Source: a virus
DNA length: 47,112 nucleotides
Strand: one strand, 5' to 3'
IMG/VR virus record: IMGVR_UViG_3300025151_000063
Location: 1-47,112 of that record
Positions within the stretch are counted from its first letter, which is position 1. Every line of letters begins with the position of its first letter. The translations under genes were made by a program, and so were the position numbers. Shown piece by piece: positions 24,645-33,422 of the stretch. Below the pieces are notes generated by a model, which worked only from the letters and a program-made list of their open reading frames with translations, was not told where the DNA came from and searched no databases.

Positions 24645-25873
24645 CAAATCCCCACCAAGACTTCGACAGGCTCCAAGATGATGCTGTATCGCCACACCGA
24701 GTCTCCTGCCTCGTATGAGGGGTCAAATCGAGTCACGACGGCCGGGATAGCCACGCCTTGACGTAGGAAGGGGTTTGGACGAGACTTGACCCCGTTCACT
24801 TCGTCCACCGGGTCAAACGAGGCGGTGTTGCTTTCTGCGGAGAAGTCTGTGCCCGGACCGGCGGGAATGAGGAATTGTCGCAGTTCAGGCGTTCCGGAGG
24901 ATGCGCTCATCAGGGATTCATAGGGGATGCGAATGCCCACGATGTATTTTCCGACTGCTTTCGTGGATTCAATGTTCAGGAACTTGGAAGCATCAAATGA
25001 AGAAATAGAGTCGGGTAGGTCGATGAGGCTACCCGCAAGAGTCTGTGGGCTGATCAGGGCACCGCCCGCGCTTGGGTTCGTCACCGAATTGATGATGTCT
25101 TGCAGTTTGTCTCCTTTGGTCATCTTGATAGCGGCGGAGCCACCGACAACATTCGTGACGAAGAATTGCTTTGACCACCGCCCAACTGTTTTCGACCGGC
25201 GAACTTTGGCATTGCCTGTTGAACCTAACGTGGTGTTGGTGAAGGTGATTCTCTCGACGGTTTGAGTCGATCCTTGAAGGTCAGATGAAATCGTAGCCTG
25301 TTGGCCTGTCGTTCGACTAACCGTCATTGCTGTGGTGAAGGCCGTGGTTGCGGTGTTGATTTTGATGTTTGCAGAACTCAACGCTGTGTTGATTGCATCC
25401 GAAATCGCGTCGGTGTCCGCCGCGGAAGAGATGTTGATGTTGATTTGACTGTTCGTTGCGACTGTGTTTGAAGGCGCGGTTCCATTGAACAGTTTGATTT
25501 TGACGTCTTCGCCCAACCCTGCGCTCACCTGACCCGCCGTTTGGAACGTCAAATTGACTTGGTGAAGTTCGGTTTTTAGGGCTGCAAGGGTGGCGAATTG
25601 TCCAAAGAATGAGGAAGAGGGGCTCGATTGAGAGACGCCCATTGAGAGGTCTAAGGTCCATGATGCTCCCAAAGCAGGGGTTGAGTCATCGTCGTCCGTC
25701 AAGACGCCATCGACGTTGATCGTGATTTTTGTTTGATTCAGGTCCACGGCGGTCCTCACGGCAAGGACGGGAAGAGGTTGGGAGGCAATGAACCGCTGAA
25801 AACCAAACGCCACGCTCTCGGCGTCGAGGTTGATGACGTTTCCATCACGTCGAATCAGTTGGATGTGCGGCAA
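24644..25873 (-). CDS. Tail protein after the tape measure, 409 aa (distal tail candidate)
   Basis: Start TTG 25873 lies 3 nt after the tape measure stop and follows a GGGGG-containing leader. The N-terminus (HIQLIRRDGNVINLDAES) and C-terminus (DSVWRYSIILEPVEVLV) are beta-rich and flank a long Thr/Ser/Ala-rich insert with many Asn (about 100-230). Directly downstream of the tape measure, siphoviruses usually encode the distal tail protein, and the terminal strand pairs fit that, but the large insert makes it unusual. I recognise the position rather than the sequence. Confidence 0.55.
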   Translation of the reverse strand: MPHIQLIRRDGNVINLDAESVAFGFQRFIASQPLPVLAVRTAVDLNQTKITINVDGVLTDDDDSTPALGASWTLDLSMGVSQSSPSSSFFGQFATLAALKTELHQVNLTFQTAGQVSAGLGEDVKIKLFNGTAPSNTVATNSQININISSAADTDAISDAINTALSSANIKINTATTAFTTAMTVSRTTGQQATISSDLQGSTQTVERITFTNTTLGSTGNAKVRRSKTVGRWSKQFFVTNVVGGSAAIKMTKGDKLQDIINSVTNPSAGGALISPQTLAGSLIDLPDSISSFDASKFLNIESTKAVGKYIVGIRIPYESLMSASSGTPELRQFLIPAGPGTDFSAESNTASFDPVDEVNGVKSRPNPFLRQGVAIPAVVTRFDPSYEAGDSVWRYSIILEPVEVLVGI

Positions 25874-25876
25874 ACG

Positions 25877-27361
25877 TCACAGCCCCCTCGTGAAACCTGA
25901 GGAGCGCGAGCGGTTCTTGAAGACACGGGCGACCTCTTCGCTGACTTGTTTTGCGACCTCGCGTGGGTTTCCGCCACCGCCGCTCACATTGATGCTGAGG
26001 TTGATGGTGTCGCCGCCCGCTCCACGAACAGCGCCGCTCAGTTCGACGGGGATGCTGCGACCGTTGGGCAAGGGAACCACGGCCTCGGTGCCGTGCAGAT
26101 TGACCGGGTAGCCTGAGGACGGCCCTGAGGCAATACCGCCTTCGCTGAAGCCAAGGAGCCCCGCGGCCTTATCAGCAGCACCTCCGATTGCTCCGGCGGG
26201 GTCAAATCCTGTGACTTTCTCGATTGCATCAAGAAGCGGTTCAATCATCGTCAAACCTTTGTCTGCAACATTGGTAAGAGCGTCCAAGATGTTGTCGAAG
26301 GTTTCTGTGAACAGATCGCCAAGCGAGAGAATGCCCTCGGCAAAGCCGTCCACGTCTCCTGTAATCAGTTTGAACACGGAGGACCAAAAGCGGAAAAAGA
26401 TGCGTAGGGCCCCTCCCATCACGGTAAATCCAACCATCACGATTGAGATGAGGTATTCCCACAGGGGGGCAGTTTCTTGGAAAAAGGCGATGACTGCCCT
26501 CACAAGGAAACCCACAATGACGATCCCCGCAGCGAGTCCTTGGAAAAAGAACTCGAAATACTCGTTAAGAAGTTCGAGAATGCCGCTGCTTTCCATGAAG
26601 CCAATAATGGAGGCAATGAAGCCACGCACGTTTTCAACGAGCCCTTGTCCTCCGTCCGAGACAATTCCGAGTTGCTCCATGACGCCACCGACTGTCTCCT
26701 TGATTGTTCCAAAGAGCATCATTGCCCCTTCAATGATGGTTGAGAAAATCCCCGCATCCGCGAGCATTTGGAACACCTGAAGATAGCCTGTGGCGATAGC
26801 GGCATAAATCGAAATGATGACTCCAAGGAAGGTCATTGCTTGCCCTGCGATGTTTGCGAGCGCCTCCTTGACCGTTTCCCCTGAGACTCCGACGCCATCA
26901 AACGCGGCAATCAATTGCTGCATTTGTTCCCATAGCAACGCTCCCGCCTCTTTGACCATCTCGAAAGCATCACCACTTCCCGGCACCACCGAGTTCATGT
27001 TCGCAAATGACCCTGCAAGAATGGCGACTACGCCAACCGCCGCCATGAAAATGCCGATCAGGATGAGAACGTCCTTGACGATGCCTCCGAAAATGGTCAT
27101 CGTCGTTTCGATTGTCTCATTGAATGTGGTCATGGTCTTGTTCGTTTCCTCGACCGACTCCGAAGTGACTCCCATCACCTCCCCGAACAAATCAGCGGCC
27201 TGCTTTCCCTTGACGAAGAAGTCTTGGAACGGCCCAAAAGCAGCGCCCGCGGCTTTCATTTTCAGGTTAAACACCTGTAAGCCTTTGGCGGTGTTCGGAA
27301 GAACGGCACCCACTTGGGCCAATTGTTTCGCCAATTCAGGAAAGGGGGGGGTTTGGACCAC
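25877..27361 (-). CDS. Tail tape measure protein
   Basis: A 494-aa hydrophobic protein that would run through the tail lumen and set its length. Start GTG 27361, 1 nt past the upstream stop. Four hydrophobic stretches are visible (ILIGIFMAAVGVVAILAG, FLGVIISIYAAIATGYL, IVIVGFLVRAVIAFF, YLISIVMVGFTVMGGAL). The C-terminus has FSEGGIASGPSSGYPVNLHG and EAVVPLPNGRSIPV, a hallmark ending of tape measures, then an amphipathic helix. At about 1.5 angstrom per residue the tail would be near 75 nm. It follows the tail chaperone pair, the normal order. Confidence 0.88.
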   Translation of the reverse strand: MVQTPPFPELAKQLAQVGAVLPNTAKGLQVFNLKMKAAGAAFGPFQDFFVKGKQAADLFGEVMGVTSESVEETNKTMTTFNETIETTMTIFGGIVKDVLILIGIFMAAVGVVAILAGSFANMNSVVPGSGDAFEMVKEAGALLWEQMQQLIAAFDGVGVSGETVKEALANIAGQAMTFLGVIISIYAAIATGYLQVFQMLADAGIFSTIIEGAMMLFGTIKETVGGVMEQLGIVSDGGQGLVENVRGFIASIIGFMESSGILELLNEYFEFFFQGLAAGIVIVGFLVRAVIAFFQETAPLWEYLISIVMVGFTVMGGALRIFFRFWSSVFKLITGDVDGFAEGILSLGDLFTETFDNILDALTNVADKGLTMIEPLLDAIEKVTGFDPAGAIGGAADKAAGLLGFSEGGIASGPSSGYPVNLHGTEAVVPLPNGRSIPVELSGAVRGAGGDTINLSINVSGGGGNPREVAKQVSEEVARVFKNRSRSSGFTRGL

Positions 27362-27362
27362 G

Positions 27363-27701
27363 TCACTCCCTCATGTTTGCGTTCATCCGGTCGAAAAAGT
27401 CCGCATCGCTTGTAGTGCGTAGGGGCCTGCCGCTTTTAGCCCCGCCGCCTTGATTCCGCTTCGCCTGCTTCATCGCCTTATCGATTGCTTCCTGCTTGAT
27501 TTCTCCGGCCACGGAGAGGAAGAGGTAGTCGAACATCACCCGGTCAAATGGTTGGTCATCCCAAGAATGAGGCGGGCAATTGAAATGCGATCCTAACGCG
27601 AAGGTGATGGTCTGATAGGTCAGCATCAACGACTGCTGATGCGTCATATGATCAGGTGGTTCGCCTTCGGCAAAGCCCCTCAGGTCTTCAAGGGTCAGCC
27701 C
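27363..27701 (-). CDS. Tail assembly chaperone, frameshift-extension part (T-like)
   Basis: An open frame in the -1 phase relative to the upstream chaperone. From the slippery site it reads GLTLEDLRGFAEGEPPDH and continues without a stop into MTHQQSLMLTYQTITFALG and on to NANMRE. The first ATG is at 27647 with no Shine-Dalgarno, so independent translation is unlikely; a -1 shift at 27701-27707 would make a fusion of about 228 aa with the 117-aa protein, like lambda gpGT. The C-terminal part is basic (KQAKRNQGGG), as in T domains that bind the tape measure, which is the next gene. Confidence 0.75.
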   Translation of the reverse strand, partial: GLTLEDLRGFAEGEPPDHMTHQQSLMLTYQTITFALGSHFNCPPHSWDDQPFDRVMFDYLFLSVAGEIKQEAIDKAMKQAKRNQGGGAKSGRPLRTTSDADFFDRMNANMRE

Positions 27702-28048
27702 AAAGGGCCTGCACCGGAGGCGAATGAGGTGACGATGTCGAAGATGCTTGGAAGAACCTTCTGAACCTCAGCGCCGACCTCGGGACTCAGTTCCATGAGT
27801 TCATCCGACGTGAGTTCAGGCTCGGTCTTCTCAATGCACCGGCCGAAGACGTATCGCCAATATCCACCGAAGTCAATTTGCGGGTTGCCGTCCTCGGTTG
27901 CTGCGCCGAAGTCCACGAAGCGCGAGAGGGCCTCCTGCTGCTGAATCCACGAGAGGGGGCGAACAAAGGCCACGAGCGTCCCTGCGGGCGTCTCGATTTC
28001 ATGGCGCACCGGGGCGGTTGAGACGAGAAAGTCACTCTTCTGCGGCAT
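27695..28048 (-). CDS. Tail assembly chaperone (G-like), 117 aa
   Basis: Start ATG 28048 (MPQKSDFLVS) with GGAGG upstream, overlapping the previous stop by 17 nt; the frame is open upstream but that is inside the SAP-like gene. The body reads TPAGTLVAFVRPLSWIQQQEALSRF then GYWRYVFGRCIEKTEP and LSPEVGAEVQKVLPSIFDIVTSF, a helical pattern similar to tail assembly chaperones of siphoviruses. It sits between tail tube and tape measure and its stop TGA lies just 3 nt past a slippery heptamer, so a minor -1 product is expected. The family name is from pattern and position. Confidence 0.72.
   Translation of the reverse strand: MPQKSDFLVSTAPVRHEIETPAGTLVAFVRPLSWIQQQEALSRFVDFGAATEDGNPQIDFGGYWRYVFGRCIEKTEPELTSDELMELSPEVGAEVQKVLPSIFDIVTSFASGAGPLG
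27701..27707 (-). promoter_or_regulatory. Probable -1 programmed ribosomal frameshift site
   Basis: Reading the minus strand, the zero-frame codons are GCA GGC CCT TTG GGC TGA. This contains C CCT TTG, the canonical X XXY YYZ slippery form CCCTTTG (27707-27701), immediately followed by an overlapping T TTG GGC. The zero-frame stop comes 3 nt after the first heptamer, and the -1 frame stays open to 27363. Position, phase and neighbouring tape measure all fit the frameshift of tail assembly chaperone genes. Confidence 0.72.
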
Positions 28049-28403
28049 CCTCGACGTCCTCCTCCACAGCGGTTTCACCCGCGTCGTCGTCCATGAGTCG
28101 CTGAATCATCTCAGCCTTCTTGCCGGAGACGGGCAGGCCCCGGCGCTCAAGGATGATTCGCAGATCGGTCACGGTCATTTCCTCATAGGTCTGAGGGACC
28201 ACCTCTTCAACAGGCGTCTCCTCGACCTCGGCTTCCGTGATGATGGAAGTCCCTGAGGTGTTGTTTTGAAGGTCAGGCAAAGGCACGAGGAGTTTCACGT
28301 CGGACGCGCTCAGTCCGGGTCCGGCTTCGATTGACGTTCCACGGATGCGCCAATCAACGGCCACCCTAACTCCATTGACGGTCACGGTTCCAATGATTCG
28401 CAT
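28032..28403 (-). CDS. SAP-motif protein, 123 aa
   Basis: Start ATG 28403 (MRIIGTVTV) is preferred because GAGGAG lies 8 to 13 nt upstream; GTG 28439, which overlaps the tail tube stop as GTGA, is the in-frame alternative. Residues 1-50 are beta-rich, then an acidic linker (EAEVEETPVEEVV), then a SAP motif at about 78-108 (VTDLRIILERRGLPVSGKKA, helix-turn-helix that binds nucleic acid), then an acidic tail. It lies between tail tube and tail chaperone. SAP and HeH motifs occur in several phage structural proteins, where they probably mediate protein contacts rather than DNA binding. Confidence 0.65.
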   Translation of the reverse strand: MRIIGTVTVNGVRVAVDWRIRGTSIEAGPGLSASDVKLLVPLPDLQNNTSGTSIITEAEVEETPVEEVVPQTYEEMTVTDLRIILERRGLPVSGKKAEMIQRLMDDDAGETAVEEDVEDAAEE

Positions 28404-28435
28404 GATTTTCACTCCTCGTTCTTCGGCATAAAGGC

Positions 28436-30589
28436 TCACAGCGTCAAATACGGAGAAGTCTCCGTAATCTTGACGTGGCGAGCAATGAGTTCAACGTCCA
28501 CGGTGACGGCTCCCTTGTCGTCGGGAATCTGATGGTCAGCGCGGACGATGGTGTAGTCCTCGATGGTGATGACCGCTTCGTGGCGGGTCGCATTGCTTCC
28601 GCGCTTCTTGAGGCGGAGGACAATGTCGTTCGTGTTCTTGTGGTGTCGGCGGGTGCGAACCTCTTCCCACAGGCGGTCGTCTTCAATGATGGCGGAAAGG
28701 CGCACAGCGTATTCGCGGCGAGCCTCGGTGATGTCCGTTGCGAACTGCGTTCCACCGTTCTGCACATGGTCCGTGTCTGCGGATTGTCCCTCATATCCAC
28801 GGATATACCAACGGGCGGTGTTGCTGTTCTGCACTTGCAGGCTGAAAGCAGTTCCACGGAGGACCGGGCGGCCAAAGGCTTCAATGCTCAGGTCTTGGAA
28901 GAGGAACGGCTTCTCGTCGTCCACAGCAATGCCCGACACCTTTCGGTTGGCGGCGGTGTTGGCCGTGTTCTCAAACATTCGGTGCGGCGTGAAGACGCCG
29001 CCTGTGTCGGTATAGTGGCGGCTTGCCTCATAGTCGAGTTTGACCTTGACTTCACCCTCGGTGTCTGCCTCCATTGTGGCTGACCCGACCTTGCACCCCG
29101 AATACAGACGGAGCAATTGCTCGGTTCCCGGCGACTCATCGGTCTGACGGAAAGATTGCTCGATGCAGAACGTTGGAAGGAGGGTGTGGCCGAAGATGGT
29201 GTGTTCGACGCCGAAGTGCAATTGTCCACCCGTGCCGATGTGAGGGCTTCCGCGCTTCTCATCGCTGAGGTATTGGACGCGCTCAATGCCGCACGAGGCG
29301 ACTGCGTGAGCAAAGGTGAATGGCTGTTCGACGTAAAGGTAGTCGCCATCAACCGCGATCACGCGGCGGATTTCATGCTTGAAAACGGTGGGGGCGGTGG
29401 CGTCTTGGCCGGGGATCGAATGCGTGTCTTTGTCGATGATTTGGACGTAGTCCCCCGCTGCGAACAATGCTCGAACGGTGGCCCCGACGTCGAGCCGAAC
29501 GTCGCCAACAGAAACAGCCGCCTCAATCCCTGCGAGCAAATACAGCACGTTGTTTGCCGATTGAACACGGGCCAAAGCCCCTGTGTCGATGTCCACGACT
29601 CCTCCAAGAACCGTGTTTCCTGACGTCAATCCGGTGTATGAAGCATACAGCGGGTTGCCTGAAGAATCCAATGTCTTGAAGACACCGGCAGCGGGCACAT
29701 CGACGTGAATGGTTGTGAGGGCTTGTGTGACGGTAGCGTCAGTTCCCGAATCCGACGAGGTTTTCGCTCCAACCAACGCATTGCCGGTGACTCCTGAAGT
29801 GCCCGTCAAGGTAAGGCTGCTCAATTGTGATGCTTCGGTTTGGGTTCCCGCGCCGTAGGCTTGAACTCGATAAACGCCCGAGGCATCCTTGATGTTCAAT
29901 GGGTTCTCGGTGAGAATGCTCGTTGCGGTTGCGAGGTTGGCGAACTCGCCTTCGCTTTTCGCGGTGTGTCCGCCGAGCGCGTATTTCATCCAACGCAGGT
30001 TGTGAGCATTCATTTCCATTGAGCCGCCCGCGAGAGTCTCACGGCCGCTCGTGAGGACGTTCACGTCCCGTCCGAGTCCAACGACGTGCTGTCGGCGGAC
30101 GTCGATCTCAGGTTCAGGCAGGCTGAACGAATTGAGCAGACCGACGAATTGGTCAGTCTGAACCTTCTGCGCCGCATCGGTCATCGCCGGGTCGAACGTC
30201 GCGGACTTGATGGAGTCAATGACGAGGAGGTCGCCTGTGTGCCCATTACCTGCCGATGAGGCAAGAGCAGGCTGAACGGTCAATGTGGCGTTGGTAGTGT
30301 CGCAGGCCGTGATGTAAAACACACGGCGCGTCGTTGCGTAGTCGTCGTCTGTGACGTTGGAGGACCCTGCCTTGGTGAAGCGAAGCAGGCAGCCGACGAG
30401 CGAATTATCGGGGACAAGAAGGTCGCCGCCCGAGGCCCAAACCTGATTGTTTCCAATGGTGATGGTGCTGCTGTTCGCAGCGTTTGTCCAAGAGAACCCG
30501 GTGGATGCGTTGTCTCCAACAGCGACGAGTCCTGTTTCCATACCCCACGACACCTCAGCGATGTCGCCCTTGAAGACCGTGTTCACCAT
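28436..30589 (-). CDS. Probable major tail tube protein, 717 aa
   Basis: Start ATG 30589 has an AGGTGAAG leader. Beta-rich and larger than a usual tube protein. The C-terminal part (EYAVRLSAIIEDDRLWEEVR, HEAVITIEDYTIVRADHQIP, GAVTVDVELIARHVKI) follows the strand pattern of tail tube proteins, where a p-x-D-x-G-x-V-x-x-D-V-E strand pair is common. The N-terminal part (KVQTDQFVGLLNSFSLPEPE, GREtLAGGSMEM-like segments) adds extra domains. Position between neck proteins and the tail chaperone/tape measure pair is the classical place for the tube. No separate sheath gene is found. Confidence 0.68.
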   Translation of the reverse strand: MVNTVFKGDIAEVSWGMETGLVAVGDNASTGFSWTNAANSSTITIGNNQVWASGGDLLVPDNSLVGCLLRFTKAGSSNVTDDDYATTRRVFYITACDTTNATLTVQPALASSAGNGHTGDLLVIDSIKSATFDPAMTDAAQKVQTDQFVGLLNSFSLPEPEIDVRRQHVVGLGRDVNVLTSGRETLAGGSMEMNAHNLRWMKYALGGHTAKSEGEFANLATATSILTENPLNIKDASGVYRVQAYGAGTQTEASQLSSLTLTGTSGVTGNALVGAKTSSDSGTDATVTQALTTIHVDVPAAGVFKTLDSSGNPLYASYTGLTSGNTVLGGVVDIDTGALARVQSANNVLYLLAGIEAAVSVGDVRLDVGATVRALFAAGDYVQIIDKDTHSIPGQDATAPTVFKHEIRRVIAVDGDYLYVEQPFTFAHAVASCGIERVQYLSDEKRGSPHIGTGGQLHFGVEHTIFGHTLLPTFCIEQSFRQTDESPGTEQLLRLYSGCKVGSATMEADTEGEVKVKLDYEASRHYTDTGGVFTPHRMFENTANTAANRKVSGIAVDDEKPFLFQDLSIEAFGRPVLRGTAFSLQVQNSNTARWYIRGYEGQSADTDHVQNGGTQFATDITEARREYAVRLSAIIEDDRLWEEVRTRRHHKNTNDIVLRLKKRGSNATRHEAVITIEDYTIVRADHQIPDDKGAVTVDVELIARHVKITETSPYLTL

Positions 30590-30600
30590 TTTGCTTCACC

Positions 30601-31035
30601 TCACAAGTCGGGCAGGGGGACGCTGAATGTGATGACCTCCGCTTGAACCGTGTATCGGAACAGTCGTTTTGCTCGGTCAGAAAGGTCAGTCCTCGTTTTG
30701 AAGATCAGCCTGTCGAAGTTCGCGCCGTCCCCCTTTCTGTTTTTGTGGATGATGCGCCTGACCTCATCCCTCAGTTGGGACAGGCGGGTCCTGCTCTTAA
30801 CCGTTCGGATGTCGATGGTCAAATTGACGTGAACATTGGCGAAGTCAAACAGCAGTTCGGGCTGTGCTTCATTGTGTGCTGTCTCAAAGATGCGGATGAC
30901 GTCTTGGTCCTGCATACGCACGCGCTTTCCTTCGCCGTGGTCAAGGACCGCGATGTCCTCAATGGACGGTTTTGGGCTGACGTTCCATTGACTGTTCAGC
31001 AAGTCGCGGATTGCCTCGATGGCGTCCTTAGGCAT
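30601..31035 (-). CDS. Neck/tail terminator-like protein, 144 aa
   Basis: ATG 31035 overlaps the previous gene by 8 nt. An alpha/beta protein with IEDIAVLDHGEGKRVRMQ, DVIRIFETAHNE, FDFANVHVNLTIDIRTVKSR and a helix (RLSQLRDEVRRIIHKN), then two strands (DRLIFKTRTDLSD, YTVQAEVITFSV). This arrangement is like tail terminator or minor tail proteins that cap the tube and connect it to the head, and the gene lies just ahead of the tail tube gene. The role is inferred from fold pattern and order. Confidence 0.6.
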   Translation of the reverse strand: MPKDAIEAIRDLLNSQWNVSPKPSIEDIAVLDHGEGKRVRMQDQDVIRIFETAHNEAQPELLFDFANVHVNLTIDIRTVKSRTRLSQLRDEVRRIIHKNRKGDGANFDRLIFKTRTDLSDRAKRLFRYTVQAEVITFSVPLPDL

Positions 31036-31273
31036 AGCGACCGAACTCCTTGTTCAATTTCTCGAACTCAGCATTGATGCGACTTGTGTAGTCCATGCTT
31101 TTCATCTGAAGAGCCACACGCTCTTCAATCTCTTCGTCCGTGTATTCGAGCCCATCTTCCTCAGCCATTTGCCTCTCTCGCTCGCGGGTGACTTCCTCAA
31201 TCTGTCGCGCCTGATCCAAGAGCCGGTTCACCTCTCGTGTGAAATTGCGAAGCACCTTGGGCAGTTCCTCCAT
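31028..31273 (-). CDS. Small helical neck-region protein, 81 aa
   Basis: ATG 31273 follows directly on the upstream stop (TGA ATG). The protein is nearly all helical and highly charged (LPKVLRNFTREVNRLLDQAR, EEVTRERERQMAEEDG, FEKLNKEFGRYA). No family recognised. Between the adaptor-like and terminator-like genes, it may be a head-tail joining accessory. Confidence 0.55.
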   Translation of the reverse strand: MEELPKVLRNFTREVNRLLDQARQIEEVTRERERQMAEEDGLEYTDEEIEERVALQMKSMDYTSRINAEFEKLNKEFGRYA

Positions 31274-32854
31274 TCAACCACCCATTCCGGCGACGATGAT
31301 GGACTCTTGGAATGGAATGAGCAGACGCTTGACCTCTTCCTCTAACCGTTGAATCTTGGCGTTGAGGTCCACGTTCTGCGTCCCTTCGGGGAAAAGCACC
31401 GAATAATCGTCACTTAGCATGATGTCGATTGCGACGAGTTTCGTGCAGGCATCCTCCACCGTCTTGTCCACATAACGCTCCCCATAGATGTAGGACACCT
31501 TGAGGCTGTGATTCTCAAAGAAGGGGTATTCGTTGTTGAACATGATGGCCCCGTTGTCCTCCATAGACCACCAATCCTTCTGTCGCTGCTCTTCCGTAAT
31601 GTCGTTGTTCAGGCGCATTTGGTTGATGGTTTCGTCCACGGTGAGGTTGCTCGTGAACCCGGAGACGAGTTCTGCAACCTTGGTGAACGTGTTTCCGGAT
31701 CGAGAGCAGCGAGCAACATACGTCGTCCCGCTCTTTGTGTAATAGATCAGCCCATGTGTGGGCGTAAAGGCCGAGGCATCAGCAATGGTGAACGTGTTCC
31801 CATCAACCGCCGTGACCTTCGCATTGAGGCCGGTTCCGTGAGCAAAGGTGAATGAGTCAGGGTTGGTGGTGGCGATGGTCGCCGTTTCCCCCTCCTCGGT
31901 CGAGCGCATCGAACTGATGACCACGTTGCCGTCGCCCTCGTCGCTGTTGGCGGTGGCGAGGAACTCGTCATTGACGTTGAGGGCCGTTCCTCTTTCCGTG
32001 AGAGAACCAATGGCGACCGCACTACGCGCCGTTGCCTTGTCCAAATTGATGAGGTCGGCAATGTTCTGCGCCACCGTCTTTGCACCAAAGTTCCCTTCCC
32101 ATGTGGTTGCGGTGGAGCCCTGAGCCAATGTGGCGACATGAGGGGCACCGGGGCACAGGAAGACGGATTCGCTCGACAGGTTGTGGGTGTCCTTCACAGT
32201 CACTTGAACACGAGCCGAGCCGAGTTCTCGATAGTAGTCGCCACGCCAAACACCAAGGCGCAAAATACGCTGAATCTTGGCGTGCTTCAGATAGACCGCA
32301 CCGACGTAGTCCGTGTAGTAGCGGCGACGGTATGGCTTGAACGTGGTGAAGTTCTGATATTCGTCCACCACAATGCGAGGACGCCACGCCATTCGGCAAA
32401 TGCTGTCGATGTAGTCCTGCCTGATCTTGATAAGGTGTTCAACGTGGGACTTGGTGAGGCCGCGCTCCTTGCTGTTGGTGACGGCCGATTGAATCTGAAC
32501 GTATGCGTTGGCTGCCGTGGTGTAGGCTTCAGAACCCACCGCGGTAGCCTCAAGGTTCACCCGGCCACTTCCCGCTGAGGAAACGCCCGTCAAGGTGTAT
32601 TCCTTGCCGATGGCGTCGGCGTCGTCATAGACCAACACCTTGTCGTCGGCGGCATATCCCCACCTGCGGTATTCGGCAGCAGATACGGGGATGCTGATTG
32701 TTCCCGTGCTAATTGAGGTATCCGCCGCCAAGAGGACAGGGTCGGGGAGCGGCAATTGAAGGAAGTCCGCTACCTTCTCAACCGTGGTGTAGGCGAGGGT
32801 GTCGGGAAAGAGGGGCTGATTTGGTCTATGCCCCGGATTGAATGACTTGGGCAT
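31274..32854 (-). CDS. Head-tail adaptor/neck candidate, 526 aa
   Basis: ATG 32854 (MPKSFNPGHRPN). The N-terminal region carries YTTVEKVADFLQLPLPDP and a helix rich in positive charge (KSHVEHLIKIRQDYIDSICR) as in head-tail connectors, then a strongly basic stretch (FKPYRRRYYTDYVG) and AKIQRILRLGVWRGDYYREL. The middle is beta-rich and Thr/Ala-rich (two or three domains), and the C-terminus is a coiled coil (AKIQRLEEEVKRLLIPFQES). Much larger than usual adaptors, so it may combine adaptor and decoration parts. Assignment is by order (between head decoration and tail terminator genes) and the connector-like helix pair. Confidence 0.55.
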   Translation of the reverse strand: MPKSFNPGHRPNQPLFPDTLAYTTVEKVADFLQLPLPDPVLLAADTSISTGTISIPVSAAEYRRWGYAADDKVLVYDDADAIGKEYTLTGVSSAGSGRVNLEATAVGSEAYTTAANAYVQIQSAVTNSKERGLTKSHVEHLIKIRQDYIDSICRMAWRPRIVVDEYQNFTTFKPYRRRYYTDYVGAVYLKHAKIQRILRLGVWRGDYYRELGSARVQVTVKDTHNLSSESVFLCPGAPHVATLAQGSTATTWEGNFGAKTVAQNIADLINLDKATARSAVAIGSLTERGTALNVNDEFLATANSDEGDGNVVISSMRSTEEGETATIATTNPDSFTFAHGTGLNAKVTAVDGNTFTIADASAFTPTHGLIYYTKSGTTYVARCSRSGNTFTKVAELVSGFTSNLTVDETINQMRLNNDITEEQRQKDWWSMEDNGAIMFNNEYPFFENHSLKVSYIYGERYVDKTVEDACTKLVAIDIMLSDDYSVLFPEGTQNVDLNAKIQRLEEEVKRLLIPFQESIIVAGMGG

Positions 32855-32857
32855 TCA

Positions 32858-33103
32858 TCATTCCTCCCCCGGAGACGTGACGTATGCGTCTCGCATCTCA
32901 TCAAGAGACATAGGGCGGTTGTGCGTGACGTCGAGACGCTTTGCAGGCTTCTTGACGGCCATGCGCCGAATAGGGCAAACCGCCGCCATATGGGGTTGCG
33001 TTGGGTTTGAGCGGGGACAGGGTTCAGCCCCAATGGCTCCGCACAGGGGGCAGGGTTGAGCCTTCAGGAGGTCAAAACCGACTTCAGCGGCAATGTCCGT
33101 CAT
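32858..33103 (-). CDS. Zinc-binding protein, 81 aa
   Basis: Start ATG 33103 forms an ATGA overlap with the preceding stop. The N-terminus TDIAAEVGFDLLKAQPCPLCG contains a helix ending in LLKAQ followed by CPLCG and then EPCPRSN and AVCPIRR, so four or more Cys for zinc. The helix-then-knuckle order echoes the tagged 47-aa and 78-aa proteins, though the AW pair is missing. The tail is basic then acidic. Family not recognised. Confidence 0.62.
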   Translation of the reverse strand: MTDIAAEVGFDLLKAQPCPLCGAIGAEPCPRSNPTQPHMAAVCPIRRMAVKKPAKRLDVTHNRPMSLDEMRDAYVTSPGEE

Positions 33104-33411
33104 TGATGATGTCCTCCGAGGTTGAAATCCATTCGGTATCCGCAGACCGCACACTTTGGAGTCCAACAGAAGTGGAGCATTCCACAGTTCGCACAGCGGG
33201 TGCCGGACCCAATGTTCTGAAGGTTGAAGCGGTCACGGGCTTTGACCTCGACGCGGTGCTTAGAAGCAGCACGGAGGTTCTCTTTGCTGAATGGCGAATC
33301 GCTTTCGTGGATCGAACCTTCTGAGGTTGCGACCTCAAGCATTCGCGTGTTGCGGCGCTTTTGAATCTCAAGCGCAGTCTCAAGGTCAATCTCGCTGACC
33401 GAGAGCCCCAT
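33100..33411 (-). CDS. Zinc-ribbon protein, 103 aa
   Basis: ATG 33411 lies after AGGTGG. Residues 1-60 are helical and charged (DLETALEIQKRRNTRMLE); residues about 70-95 form a zinc ribbon (GTRCANCGMLHFCWTPKCAVCGYRM) with CxxC twice and one extra Cys. Ends FNLGGHHQ. It is coupled to the next zinc protein by ATGA. No family recognised. Two zinc proteins in a row between head and neck genes suggest a virion or assembly role. Confidence 0.62.
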   Translation of the reverse strand: MGLSVSEIDLETALEIQKRRNTRMLEVATSEGSIHESDSPFSKENLRAASKHRVEVKARDRFNLQNIGSGTRCANCGMLHFCWTPKCAVCGYRMDFNLGGHHQ

Positions 33412-33422
33412 GTTGAACCACC

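Noticed and set aside
28436-30589. Tail sheath protein for the 717-aa gene
   Set aside because: No sheath-like C-terminal pattern and no separate tube gene next to it; the strand pattern is closer to a tube.
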